From NCBI RefSeq assembly GCF_014205295.1, contig NZ_JACHNF010000001.1, positions 4,588,001-4,652,000 on the forward strand: a DNA stretch of 64,000 nt, given 5' to 3'. This document shows, one piece after another, positions 17,152 through 25,275 of this stretch. The notes below the pieces were generated by a model that was given only the letters and a program-made list of their open reading frames with translations, searched no databases and was not told the DNA's origin. Every line of letters begins with the position of its first letter. Position 1 is the stretch's first letter. The position numbers and the translations under genes are program-made. The DNA is from Kribbella solani. Its GTDB lineage: Bacteria; Actinomycetota; Actinomycetes; Propionibacteriales; Kribbellaceae.

Positions 17152-17320
17152 GTGACGCGTGACACGGCCGCCCCGTCAAATGTGAAGTCGGACCGGCACC
17201 TGTTGCGACATGTGCTTGTCGACTACGCGGCGCACGGCCAAGAGGATTGACCTCAGGCTGAACAGAGACCGGTCGCTCACCGAGTACGACGTCCTGTTCG
17301 CCTTCGTGAACTCGGCCGGT
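17152..17320 (+). pseudogene. Frameshifted, truncated MarR-family regulator remnant
   Basis: A GTG at 17152 opens a 32-codon frame (DRHLLRHVLVDYAAHGQED, then TGA at 17248). The adjacent frame continues as RLNRDRSLTEYDVLFAFVNSAG, which is the first helices of a MarR winged-helix protein. One frameshift near 17240 joins them. Nothing resembling the DNA-binding wing follows, and the FAD oxidoreductase starts 50 bp further on. It is read as a decayed regulator left in the operon. Confidence 0.45.
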
Positions 17321-17369
17321 GCCACGAGCGCCGAGCCGCAATGGCATGAGAACTTCCCAGGAGGCCGAC

Positions 17370-18665
17370 GTGATTCGTTCGGACAAGCGTGCGCTCGTTG
17401 TGGGGGCAGGCGTCATCGGCAGCGCGATCGCGCTGGAGCTGAGCCGCGCCGGGTGGGCGGTCACGGTCATAGACAAGTTCGCCTCCGCCGGCGCGGGCTC
17501 GACCAGCGCTTCCTCGGCGATCGTGCGTTACCACTACAACCACCTACCCGAAACCGCGCTCGCGTGGGAAGCGGGCAAGCGGTGGATGGACTGGGGTGGC
17601 TATCTGGGATCGGCCGACCCGCGCGGACTCGCCAACTTCATCCGATCGGGTGCGCTTGTCCTGGATGGCGCGCTGATGGATCGCGAGGTATGCCTGGAGA
17701 ATCTCCGCGCGCTGGAGATCCCGGTCGAGGAACTGACGCCCGAGCGGCTCCGCGAGCTGTTCCCTGCTCTCGACATCTCCGAGCTCGGCCCGCCGGCACG
17801 AGTCGAGGATGACGCCTTCTGGCGCGATCCGGCCGGCGAGCTCGGCGCCTACTGGGTGCCCGATGCCGGGCACGTGGACGATCCGCAGCTCGCTGCCCTG
17901 AACCTCGCGCATGCCGCGGCGGCGAACGGTGCGGTCTTCCGGTTCAAGGCGACCATGCGGGAACTGGTCGTTCGCGACGGCCGGGTCGGAGGGGTCGTCC
18001 TCGAGGACGGTACGACGCTCGAGGCCGACGTTGTCATCAACGCCGCGGGACCGTGGTCACAGCAGGTCAACCGCATCGCCGGCGCGTTGTCCGACTTTGC
18101 GGTGTCCACCCGCCCGCTCGAGCAAGAGGTCATCTCGCTACCGCTTCCCGAGGGCTTCGAGCTGGGTGCTTCGGGCACCTGCATCAACGACGCTGATTTC
18201 GGTACCTACTTCCGGCCGCACGGTCACACCCTGATCGTCGGCGGCATGGAGCCGGAGTGTGATCCACTGGTGTTCCTCGACAGTCCCGAAGACGCGCGTG
18301 CGAGCGTACGTGCGGACACCTGGGAGGTCCAGAGCCTTCGGATCGCCCGCCGGATCCACGGCGCCAAGGTGCCCAGTCGCCCGAGCGGCATCGTGGGCGT
18401 GTACGACGTCACCGAGGACTGGATCCCGATCTACGACCGGACTGCGATTCCAGGGTTCTATGTGGCCATCGGAACGAGCGGACACGGGTTCAAGCAGGCC
18501 CCGATCGTCGGCGAGATCGTTGCCCGCCTCGTTGATGCCTGTGAGAACGGCCATGACCACGACCGGGATCCGCTGACGCTCAAAGGGTCCTACTCCGGCG
18601 CCGAGATCGACCTCGGACACTTCTCCCGCCTTCGCACCGCGGTGCCGCAGTTCGGCATGAGCTGA
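17370..18665 (+). CDS. FAD-dependent amino acid/amine oxidoreductase (DAO family)
   Basis: The 431-residue flavoprotein of the D-amino acid oxidase/sarcosine dehydrogenase superfamily has the N-terminal dinucleotide motif VVGAGVIGSAIALELSRAG, then SAIVRYHY near the flavin and the C-terminal FYVAIGTSGHGFKQAPIVGEIVARL. It probably oxidises an amino acid or N-methylated amine and hands electrons to the ETF encoded upstream. GTG 17370 is chosen because AGGAGG lies five bases before it; the 17-residue upstream extension has no such signal. The exact substrate is not readable from sequence. Confidence 0.85.
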   Translation: MIRSDKRALVVGAGVIGSAIALELSRAGWAVTVIDKFASAGAGSTSASSAIVRYHYNHLPETALAWEAGKRWMDWGGYLGSADPRGLANFIRSGALVLDGALMDREVCLENLRALEIPVEELTPERLRELFPALDISELGPPARVEDDAFWRDPAGELGAYWVPDAGHVDDPQLAALNLAHAAAANGAVFRFKATMRELVVRDGRVGGVVLEDGTTLEADVVINAAGPWSQQVNRIAGALSDFAVSTRPLEQEVISLPLPEGFELGASGTCINDADFGTYFRPHGHTLIVGGMEPECDPLVFLDSPEDARASVRADTWEVQSLRIARRIHGAKVPSRPSGIVGVYDVTEDWIPIYDRTAIPGFYVAIGTSGHGFKQAPIVGEIVARLVDACENGHDHDRDPLTLKGSYSGAEIDLGHFSRLRTAVPQFGMS

Positions 18666-18716
18666 AGCGGCGAGCCAGCGATCCCGTTCGCGGTGGGGCG
18701 CGGTTAAGCTCGTCTC

Positions 18717-19934
18717 GTGGCTGAAAACCTCCAGAAGCTGGTCGACGGCTTTGCAGCCCGATTCAATCGATCAGTCGCAGTCGACGACGCCGGCATGAAC
18801 CTGCTCGCGTACAGCGCGCACCAGGGCGACGTCGACGAGGCTCGGATCACGTCCATCATGCAGCGGACTGCCTCGAAGGGGGCGATCGAGTACTCGATCG
18901 AGCGCGGCGCGATGGAAGCCACGGACATCTTCCGCGACCCACCCAATCTCGACATCGGCCAGACGATCGCGCGGATCGCCATGCCGATCCGGTACGAGAA
19001 CCGAGCCGTTGGATTCATCTGGCTGATGGAGTCGGACGGCCCGGTCACGCCGGAGCTGCACGCGGCATTGCGGGAGATGGCAACGGAGGCAGCCTTCCTG
19101 CTGCGCCGGGCCAACGCCCTCACGGCCATGCGCCGTGACCGTGAGACGGACTACTGCCTCGGCCTGATGTCCAACGATCTGCGGGTGCGGCGGGAAGTGG
19201 TACGCGACGTCGGTGAGGAGCGGGTGCTCGAACCCGCTGATCCGGTCGTTGCCTTCTACCTCTACACGACCGGAGTCACCGTCGGCAGCGACGCGGAACG
19301 GCTTGCGATCGCCGTCAGCGTTGATGCCGGCCGAGCCTGCACCGCGGGGCGCAAGGCCATCACCATGACGACCGAGCGGCACGGGCTGCTGCTCGTCAGC
19401 TGGCCGGCCGGATCGACCGACGACCTGCTGCGCAAGATCGGTGGCTGCATCCACGAAGCCGCGGTAGGCGTGGGTGGAACGGCAGCGGACTGGTGGGTCG
19501 GGGTCGGACGTCCGACGGACCTGGAACACGTCCCCGCGACGCACTCGGGTGCTCGAAGAGCTGCCCACGTCGCCGGCGCGCTTCGTTCGCTGGGCAGCGT
19601 CGTCACGGTCGACGAACTCGGTATCTACGGGGTGCTCTCCGAGGTGCCCGAAGACCGGCTGCGCTCCGCGCTGGATCCCAGGTACGTCCAGTTGGCCGAT
19701 CACAATGGTCACGACAGCGTCCTGATCGACACTCTCGAGATGTATCTCGACAACGCCGGCAGTGTGCAGGCAACGAGCAAGGACCTGCACATCGAGCGAG
19801 CGAGCCTCTACTACCGGCTCCGCAGGATTCAGGAGATCGCAGGCATCGACCTGACCGATGGCCGTGACCGGCTGTCAGTGCACTGCTCGCTGAAGGTCGC
19901 CCGCCTGATCGGACTGCGTTCAGCCGGCAACTGA
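18717..19934 (+). CDS. PucR/CdaR-type transcriptional regulator
   Basis: The 405-residue activator-type regulator has an N-terminal GAF-like sensor (about 1-130), a central GGDEF-like CdaR domain (about 165-290), and a C-terminal helix-turn-helix (VQATSKDLHIERASLYYRLRRIQEIAGIDLTD). PucR-family proteins often control purine, hydantoin and amino acid catabolism. It lies between the ETF operon and the peptide-transport/HyuAB operon, whose promoter region carries three copies of a CCAAATGT-like repeat. Start is GTG 18717, probably leaderless (TAAGCT at 18705-18710). Confidence 0.83.
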   Translation: MAENLQKLVDGFAARFNRSVAVDDAGMNLLAYSAHQGDVDEARITSIMQRTASKGAIEYSIERGAMEATDIFRDPPNLDIGQTIARIAMPIRYENRAVGFIWLMESDGPVTPELHAALREMATEAAFLLRRANALTAMRRDRETDYCLGLMSNDLRVRREVVRDVGEERVLEPADPVVAFYLYTTGVTVGSDAERLAIAVSVDAGRACTAGRKAITMTTERHGLLLVSWPAGSTDDLLRKIGGCIHEAAVGVGGTAADWWVGVGRPTDLEHVPATHSGARRAAHVAGALRSLGSVVTVDELGIYGVLSEVPEDRLRSALDPRYVQLADHNGHDSVLIDTLEMYLDNAGSVQATSKDLHIERASLYYRLRRIQEIAGIDLTDGRDRLSVHCSLKVARLIGLRSAGN

Positions 19935-19953
19935 GTCCTCGGAAGGCGATTCA

Positions 19954-20055
19954 CCAAATGTAGGACTGGTGGCTTCCGGACCCTCGCCAAATGTGCATCG
20001 ACCGGCCTGAAGGGGCGCACCTACTCTCGGTTGAGCGCCCACGGTCCCCAGATGT
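19954..20055 (+). promoter_or_regulatory. Three spaced CCAAATGT-type repeats before the peptide-transport operon
   Basis: CCAAATGT occurs at 19954-19961 and 19987-19994 (33 bp apart), with CCAGATGT at 20048-20055 (61 bp further). The spacings are near whole helical turns. They lie between the PucR-type regulator and the solute-binding protein gene and are candidate activator boxes. Confidence 0.4.
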
Positions 20056-20093
20056 TTCCCGGACCGTCGCAGCTCGATCCTCAGGAGGAGCTC

Positions 20094-21692
20094 ATGGTCA
20101 GATACCGCCTGCAACGAGTCGTCGGTGTTGGTGCTCTAGCGTTCATGTCTGTCGTTGCCGCAGTCGGCTGCAGCCAGTCCACGCCCGGGAACGTGGCGAG
20201 TCGAGCCGTCCGGGTGGTGAGCAGCCAGATTCCGGTGAGCCTGGACCCCGCGAGGGCGGTGGCCGCCGTCGACTCCACCGCGGGATCCAACTTCTACGTC
20301 GCGCTGACCCGATACGGCACAAGATCCGGGCCCGACGGCACCAAGGTCGAGGACCCGACGAAAGTCGAGCCGTACCTGGCCGGCAGTTGGCAGATCTCTC
20401 CGGACGGCAAGACGTACGACTTCAAACTGAAGCCGGGGCTCAAGTTCGCTTCAGGCGCACCTGTCGACGCCGCTGCCGTCGTGTATTCGTTCAAGCGGCT
20501 GCTCGCCTCGCCGGGAGCCTATTACATCACCGCCGGCATCGATGGGCTCATCAAAGCCGTGACCGCGACCGACGACTACACGGTCCGGTTCGTGTTGTCA
20601 CAGCCCCAGCCCGCGGTCCTCAAGGCCTGGGGCACCGCTGTCGCCGCGATCGTCGACCCGACCGTTGTCTCCAGCAAGCCGAAGGACTGGCTGAGCAACC
20701 ACGAGGCCGGCTCCGGACCGTTCCAGCTCAAGTCCTACCAACCGGGGCAGTCCTTGACGATGGTGCGCCGCCCTGGGTTCGAGGAGTGGGCCGGGTGGAC
20801 CACCGACGCCGAAGAGGTCGACATCTCCTATGTGGGCGACGATTCCTCGCTTTTGCTGAAGGCACGTTCGGCTGCCGATGTGACGGTAGGGCTGAGCAAC
20901 CAGGCCGCCGACTCGCTCCGTACCGGGTCCAAGGCGATTCGTGTCGTCGGCTTCGATGCTCCGCTGTTCGAGAGCCTGCTGCTGTCATGGAGCCGTCCGC
21001 CGTTCAATTCGCTCGCCGTGCGTCGGGCGCTGACCCTTGCCGTTCCGTACGACGACCTGCTGAAGGGCCCGGGGGCGGGGCGGGGGCAGCGCTTCTACGG
21101 ACCGATCCCGGCCAACATCCCGGGCTACGACCGGGCGTTGGGTGCTCCGGCCGAGACGAACGTTGCCGAGGCGAAACGGATCCTGGAGAAGGCCGGCGTA
21201 TCGATTCCCGTCAAGGCTACGATCACCGTCGACCAGGGCAGTACGACTGAACAACAGCTGGCGCAGATCATCCAGTCGGAGGCCAAGGAGGCGGGTTTCG
21301 ACTTCGAGATCCGGGTCCTGACCTCGTCACAGTACTCCGAGGTGATCTACGGCGACGGATTCGAGGCTGTCCTCCGGGTCGATTCACCAGCAGTCGCTGA
21401 TGCCGGCTTCTTCCTCGGGTACTCGATGGCCTACAAGCAACCCGGTGGGTTCAGCAACCCGGGGCTGATCAACATCCCCAAGGCCGACGAGCTCCTCGCT
21501 CAGGCCCGCGCGACTCAGGACAAAGAGAAGCAGAGCAGGCTGTACAGCCGGATCACCGAGCTCTGGAATGCCCAGGCGCCGGCCGTGCCGCTGTTCACCG
21601 TCGGTCAGTCGGTCGCGCTGAGCAACTCGCTGAAGTCCTTCAAGTACACGCTCGGCAACACCATGGCAATGTACGAGTGGGGGTTGAAATGA
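20094..21692 (+). CDS. Oligopeptide-type ABC transporter binding lipoprotein (family 5)
   Basis: The 532-residue lipoprotein (Cys26 in VVAAVGC) belongs to the DppA/OppA family. Family blocks include YLAGSWQISPDGKTYDFKLKPGLKFASGAPVDAAAVVYSFKR, SGPFQLKSYQPG and the C-terminal ITELWNAQAPAVPLFTVGQ. It captures a peptide or another extended cation for the two permeases and two ATPases that follow. ATG 20094 is set by AGGAGG (20083-20088). Upstream residues in frame would spoil the signal peptide. Confidence 0.9.
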   Translation: MVRYRLQRVVGVGALAFMSVVAAVGCSQSTPGNVASRAVRVVSSQIPVSLDPARAVAAVDSTAGSNFYVALTRYGTRSGPDGTKVEDPTKVEPYLAGSWQISPDGKTYDFKLKPGLKFASGAPVDAAAVVYSFKRLLASPGAYYITAGIDGLIKAVTATDDYTVRFVLSQPQPAVLKAWGTAVAAIVDPTVVSSKPKDWLSNHEAGSGPFQLKSYQPGQSLTMVRRPGFEEWAGWTTDAEEVDISYVGDDSSLLLKARSAADVTVGLSNQAADSLRTGSKAIRVVGFDAPLFESLLLSWSRPPFNSLAVRRALTLAVPYDDLLKGPGAGRGQRFYGPIPANIPGYDRALGAPAETNVAEAKRILEKAGVSIPVKATITVDQGSTTEQQLAQIIQSEAKEAGFDFEIRVLTSSQYSEVIYGDGFEAVLRVDSPAVADAGFFLGYSMAYKQPGGFSNPGLINIPKADELLAQARATQDKEKQSRLYSRITELWNAQAPAVPLFTVGQSVALSNSLKSFKYTLGNTMAMYEWGLK

Positions 21693-22579
21693 TCCTCGGG
21701 CGCAGTCCGGGCGAAGCCACCAGGGCGTTTGGCAGTACGCCGCGGATCGGCATCCGGATCGTACGGTGGCGGCCGAGCCTGAGTTATGCGGCCATCGTGA
21801 TGCTCGTGCTGGTCGGAGCAAGCTTGACCGCCGGCTGGTGGTGGAACGGCTCCGTTTACGGCACTGATCCGAGTGCCGCGCTGCACGCGCCGAGCCTCAG
21901 CCACCCGATGGGAACTGACACGCTGGGCCGGGATGTCATGGCACGAGTGTTCGCGGGCGCTCGCGTATCGCTCGGAGCAGGTCTCGTCACTGCCGTGGCC
22001 GCAACCGTGGCCGGCAGCCTTCTCGGTGTTCTGGCCGGACTGCGCGGCGGAGCCCTTGATTTCGTGGTGTGCAGGGTCTCGGACGCGCTGATGGCCTTCC
22101 CGCCGCTGATCCTCGCCGTCGGTGTCGCGGCCGGCCTCGGAGCGGGCCTGCTGCCGGCGTGTTTCGGGATCGCCTTGGGCTCGATGCCGTACGTCCTGCG
22201 GATCTGCCGCGCGGACGCCATCCGGGTCCGGGGCAGCGGCTTCGTGGCCGCCGCCCGCGCGCTCGGGGTGCCACCGCCGCAGATCGTACGCCGGCACGTC
22301 CTCCCGCACGTCCTGCCCTCGATCCTGGTCCAAGGAGCGGCCACCTGCTCGTTCGCCGTCATCGCGCTCGCCGGACTGGGCTTCATCGGACTCGGTGCGC
22401 AGCTCCCGACTCCTGAGTGGGGAACCATGATCACCGAAGGCTCGGCGCCGCTTGTCGCCGGGCAGTGGTGGATCAGCATCTTCCCCGGTGTACTGCTGCT
22501 GATCGCGACCGTCTGTGTCAACGCGATGGCCGACGAGTTCCAGGAACGGCTCGGTGGCACTCGGGAGATGGCGCTATGA
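21689..22579 (+). CDS. Peptide ABC transporter permease, DppC type
   Basis: The 296-residue permease has an N-terminal OppC-N segment (first helix about 40-60, HPMGTDTLGRDVMARVFAGARVSL) and the EAA-type loop RVRGSGFVAAARALGVPPPQIVRRHVLPHVLPS. The start codon overlaps the preceding stop as ATGA, and its own stop overlaps the next gene the same way. The DppC-type gene precedes the DppB-type gene, the reverse of the usual order. Confidence 0.88.
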   Translation: MILGRSPGEATRAFGSTPRIGIRIVRWRPSLSYAAIVMLVLVGASLTAGWWWNGSVYGTDPSAALHAPSLSHPMGTDTLGRDVMARVFAGARVSLGAGLVTAVAATVAGSLLGVLAGLRGGALDFVVCRVSDALMAFPPLILAVGVAAGLGAGLLPACFGIALGSMPYVLRICRADAIRVRGSGFVAAARALGVPPPQIVRRHVLPHVLPSILVQGAATCSFAVIALAGLGFIGLGAQLPTPEWGTMITEGSAPLVAGQWWISIFPGVLLLIATVCVNAMADEFQERLGGTREMAL

Positions 22580-23604
22580 CGTCGTTCAAGAAGCATGCGC
22601 TGCGCGCGTTCGCGCTGTCTGTCTCGTCGATCTTCGGCGCTTCGATCCTGTGTTTCGTGATCACCCGGGTCGTGCCGGGCGATCCCGCCCGCCAGGCGCT
22701 CGGCCAGTTCGCATCACCCGAGCAGATCAGCCAGTTCCGCGCCGACAACGGGCTCGACCAGTCTCTGGTGTCTCAGTACTGCACCTTCATGGTTCATTTC
22801 GTCCGCGGCGACTGGGGCTTCTCGTACTCCTCGGGGGCTCCAGTACGGGACCTCATCACGACTGCCCTGCCCGCCACGATCGAGCTGGCGCTGTCTGCCT
22901 TCGCGTTTGCCGTGCTCGCGGGCCTCGCGCTCGCCCTGCTGTCGACCTACGAGCGTCGCCGCTGGGTCGACCGGATCGTCAACGGGATCGCCTCCTTCGG
23001 ACTCGGCGCACCTCCGTTCTGGGTTGCTCTCCTGGTGTTGCTGGTGTTTTCCGAGCGGATCCCGATCCTGCCAGGCGTCGAGGGACAGGTCGGCCCGCGG
23101 TTCGACATACCCCGGCGGTCCGGCTTCATGACGATCGACACCCTGCTTGCTGCTGATCCGGCGGCGTTCTTGAGTGCGCTCGCGCACCTGGTGCTGCCGA
23201 CTTTCGCACTCGGCATCGCCATGTTGGGCTATCTCTTACGGGTCATGCGCGTCAGCCTGATCGAGGTCTCGCAGGCGGCGTACATCCTGTCCGCGCAGGC
23301 GAAGGGCCTGAGCAGGTGGACGGCGTTCACCCGCCACGCACTCCACAATTCGTTGCTGCCGGTGCTCACGGCGAGCGGGATGGTCCTGGGCCAACTACTG
23401 GCGGGATCAGTGCTCGTCGAGGCCGCGTTCCAGTGGCCGGGAGTAGGCAATCTTGTTGTCAGAAGCATCAGCCAGCAGGACTTCCATCTCGTCGACGTGT
23501 ACGTGCTGATTTCGGCGACCGCGTTCGTGCTCATCAACCTGGTCGTCGACGTACTGCATGCGTGGATCGACCCTCGGATCCTCACTTCGGAGGGAGCACG
23601 GTGA
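22576..23604 (+). CDS. Peptide ABC transporter permease, DppB type
   Basis: The 342-residue DppB/OppB permease has the N-terminal helix FGASILCFVITRVVPGDPARQALG typical of this subunit, and the coupling loop SLIEVSQAAYILSAQAKGLSRWTAFTRHALHNSLLPV. The C-terminal segment VEAAFQWPGVGNLVVRSISQQD is conserved in the family. Starts in an ATGA overlap with the DppC-type gene, and ends one base into the following ATPase start. Confidence 0.88.
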   Translation: MTSFKKHALRAFALSVSSIFGASILCFVITRVVPGDPARQALGQFASPEQISQFRADNGLDQSLVSQYCTFMVHFVRGDWGFSYSSGAPVRDLITTALPATIELALSAFAFAVLAGLALALLSTYERRRWVDRIVNGIASFGLGAPPFWVALLVLLVFSERIPILPGVEGQVGPRFDIPRRSGFMTIDTLLAADPAAFLSALAHLVLPTFALGIAMLGYLLRVMRVSLIEVSQAAYILSAQAKGLSRWTAFTRHALHNSLLPVLTASGMVLGQLLAGSVLVEAAFQWPGVGNLVVRSISQQDFHLVDVYVLISATAFVLINLVVDVLHAWIDPRILTSEGAR

Positions 23605-24470
23605 TGGCGAGTGACAAGGTGCTTGCAGTCTCCGGCCTGGGCATCGCATACGGCCGGGGCCCTGACACCGTCTCCGGCTTCGACCTCGACATCCTGCCAG
23701 GAGACCGGGTCGGGATCATCGGCGAGTCCGGAAGCGGGAAGTCCACTGTTGCCCTCGGCATGTTCGGACTGCTTCCACCGCCTGGACGCATCACGAAGGG
23801 GACGGTCGAGGTCCATGGTGTCGACGTCGCCACGATGACCCCACGCGGCCGCCGGCAGATCCACGGAAGAACCATCGGGTTGATCTACCAGGACGCCTCG
23901 ACCTCACTCGACCCGTTGAAACGCGTGGGATCCCAGGTCGCCGAGGCGATCCGCGCGCACCAGGACGTGCGCGGCAAGGCATTGACCCGGATGGTCGCTG
24001 CCGCGCTCGAAGGCGTCAATCTCCTGGAACGTCATGCGCGGAGCTATCCGCACGAGCTCTCCGGAGGGATGCGTCAACGTGCGGCGATCGCGATCGCGCT
24101 GGTGAACAACCCGGACCTGGTGATCGCCGACGAGCCGACCAGCGCTCTGGACGTCACCACGCAGGCCACCGTCCTGAAACTCCTCGACGAACGGGTAACG
24201 ACCCAAGGGTGCGCACTCGTGCTTGTGACCCACGACCTGGGGGTCGTCGCTGACCACTGCGACCTCACGATCGTGATGCATCAGGGCCGAGCCGTCGAGC
24301 GAGGGGACACCGATGCGGTACTGACGAAGCCTCGGCACCGCTACACCCAATCGCTCGTGGACTGCTATGCCGCGCTCGACGACAACGATCTCGAGCGGCT
24401 GCCCACCGACCTACTGGCCACCGCCGAGGACTCGGCGGCGAGCGACAAGGAGGTTGGCCATGCCGGATAG
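23604..24470 (+). CDS. Peptide ABC transporter ATPase, DppD type
   Basis: The 288-residue ATPase has Walker A GESGSGKST, Q-loop YQDASTSLDP, signature LSGGMRQR, Walker B LVIADEPTSALD and H-loop VTHDLGV. The C-terminal PRHRYTQSLVDCY resembles the oligopeptide-transporter tail that in some members binds Fe-S, but the full Cys set is not visible. ATG 23604 (GTG 23601 also possible) follows GGAGGG. It overlaps the next ATPase gene by 11 bp. Confidence 0.88.
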   Translation: MASDKVLAVSGLGIAYGRGPDTVSGFDLDILPGDRVGIIGESGSGKSTVALGMFGLLPPPGRITKGTVEVHGVDVATMTPRGRRQIHGRTIGLIYQDASTSLDPLKRVGSQVAEAIRAHQDVRGKALTRMVAAALEGVNLLERHARSYPHELSGGMRQRAAIAIALVNNPDLVIADEPTSALDVTTQATVLKLLDERVTTQGCALVLVTHDLGVVADHCDLTIVMHQGRAVERGDTDAVLTKPRHRYTQSLVDCYAALDDNDLERLPTDLLATAEDSAASDKEVGHAG

Positions 24471-25275
24471 CCGAACCGTACTGCTCGAGGCAAAAGACCT
24501 GAGCGTCGCCTTCCGGGCCCGGGGCGGGCAACGCGGAGAGTTCAAGCACGCCTTGAAGAACGTGTCGCTGGAGGTACGTCGAGGCGAGCGGGTGGGCGTG
24601 GTCGGGGAGTCGGGAAGTGGCAAGTCGACCCTCGGGACGGTGCTTGCAGGTCTGAGGCGGCCAGACGAAGGCACGGTCCGGTTCGACGGAACCGACCTCG
24701 CGACGTTGTCGAGCGGTGCGCTGCGAGCTTTGCGATCCAGATTGCAGATCGTTCTCCAGGACCCGAGTACGTCCTTGAACCCCCGGATGAGCGTGGAGCG
24801 GATCATCCGCGAGGGTCTCGACGTCCATACGCGGCTGAGCGAAGCGGACATCGCACAGCGGGTGAACTCGGCGATGTCGAGCATGCGGCTTCCTCGCCTG
24901 CTCGCGCCCAAACGGCCGCCCCAGCTCTCTGGCGGTCAACGGCAGCGAGTGGCGGTGGCAAGGTCTCTGGTCCTCCGGCCGGATCTCGTCATCTTGGACG
25001 AACCGGTCTCCGCGCTCGACATGTCGGTCCAGGCGCAGCTACTCAACCTGCTCCTGGATGTGCAAGAGGCAGCGGATCTGACGTACGTCTTCATCGTCCA
25101 CGATCTGCGCGTTGCCCGGTGGTTCTGCGATCGGATCCTCGTCATGCACGAGGGAGAGATCGTCGAAGCGGCGGACAGCGAGACGTTCTTCGAGCGCCCC
25201 GAGCACCCTTACAGCATCGGGCTGCTCGCCGCGGTTCTCAACCAACCACCAGCACCCAAGGGCAGGACACAATGA
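24460..25275 (+). CDS. Peptide ABC transporter ATPase, DppF type
   Basis: The 271-residue partner ATPase has VVGESGSGKST, QDPSTSLNPRMSV, LSGGQRQRVAVARSL, LVILDEPVSALD and HDLRVARWFCD, with the ERPEHPYSIGLLAAV tail typical of DppF. AAGGAGG (24447-24453) sits six bases before ATG 24460. Its stop overlaps the HyuA start (ATGA), tying the importer to hydantoinase synthesis. Confidence 0.9.
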   Translation: MPDSRTVLLEAKDLSVAFRARGGQRGEFKHALKNVSLEVRRGERVGVVGESGSGKSTLGTVLAGLRRPDEGTVRFDGTDLATLSSGALRALRSRLQIVLQDPSTSLNPRMSVERIIREGLDVHTRLSEADIAQRVNSAMSSMRLPRLLAPKRPPQLSGGQRQRVAVARSLVLRPDLVILDEPVSALDMSVQAQLLNLLLDVQEAADLTYVFIVHDLRVARWFCDRILVMHEGEIVEAADSETFFERPEHPYSIGLLAAVLNQPPAPKGRTQ

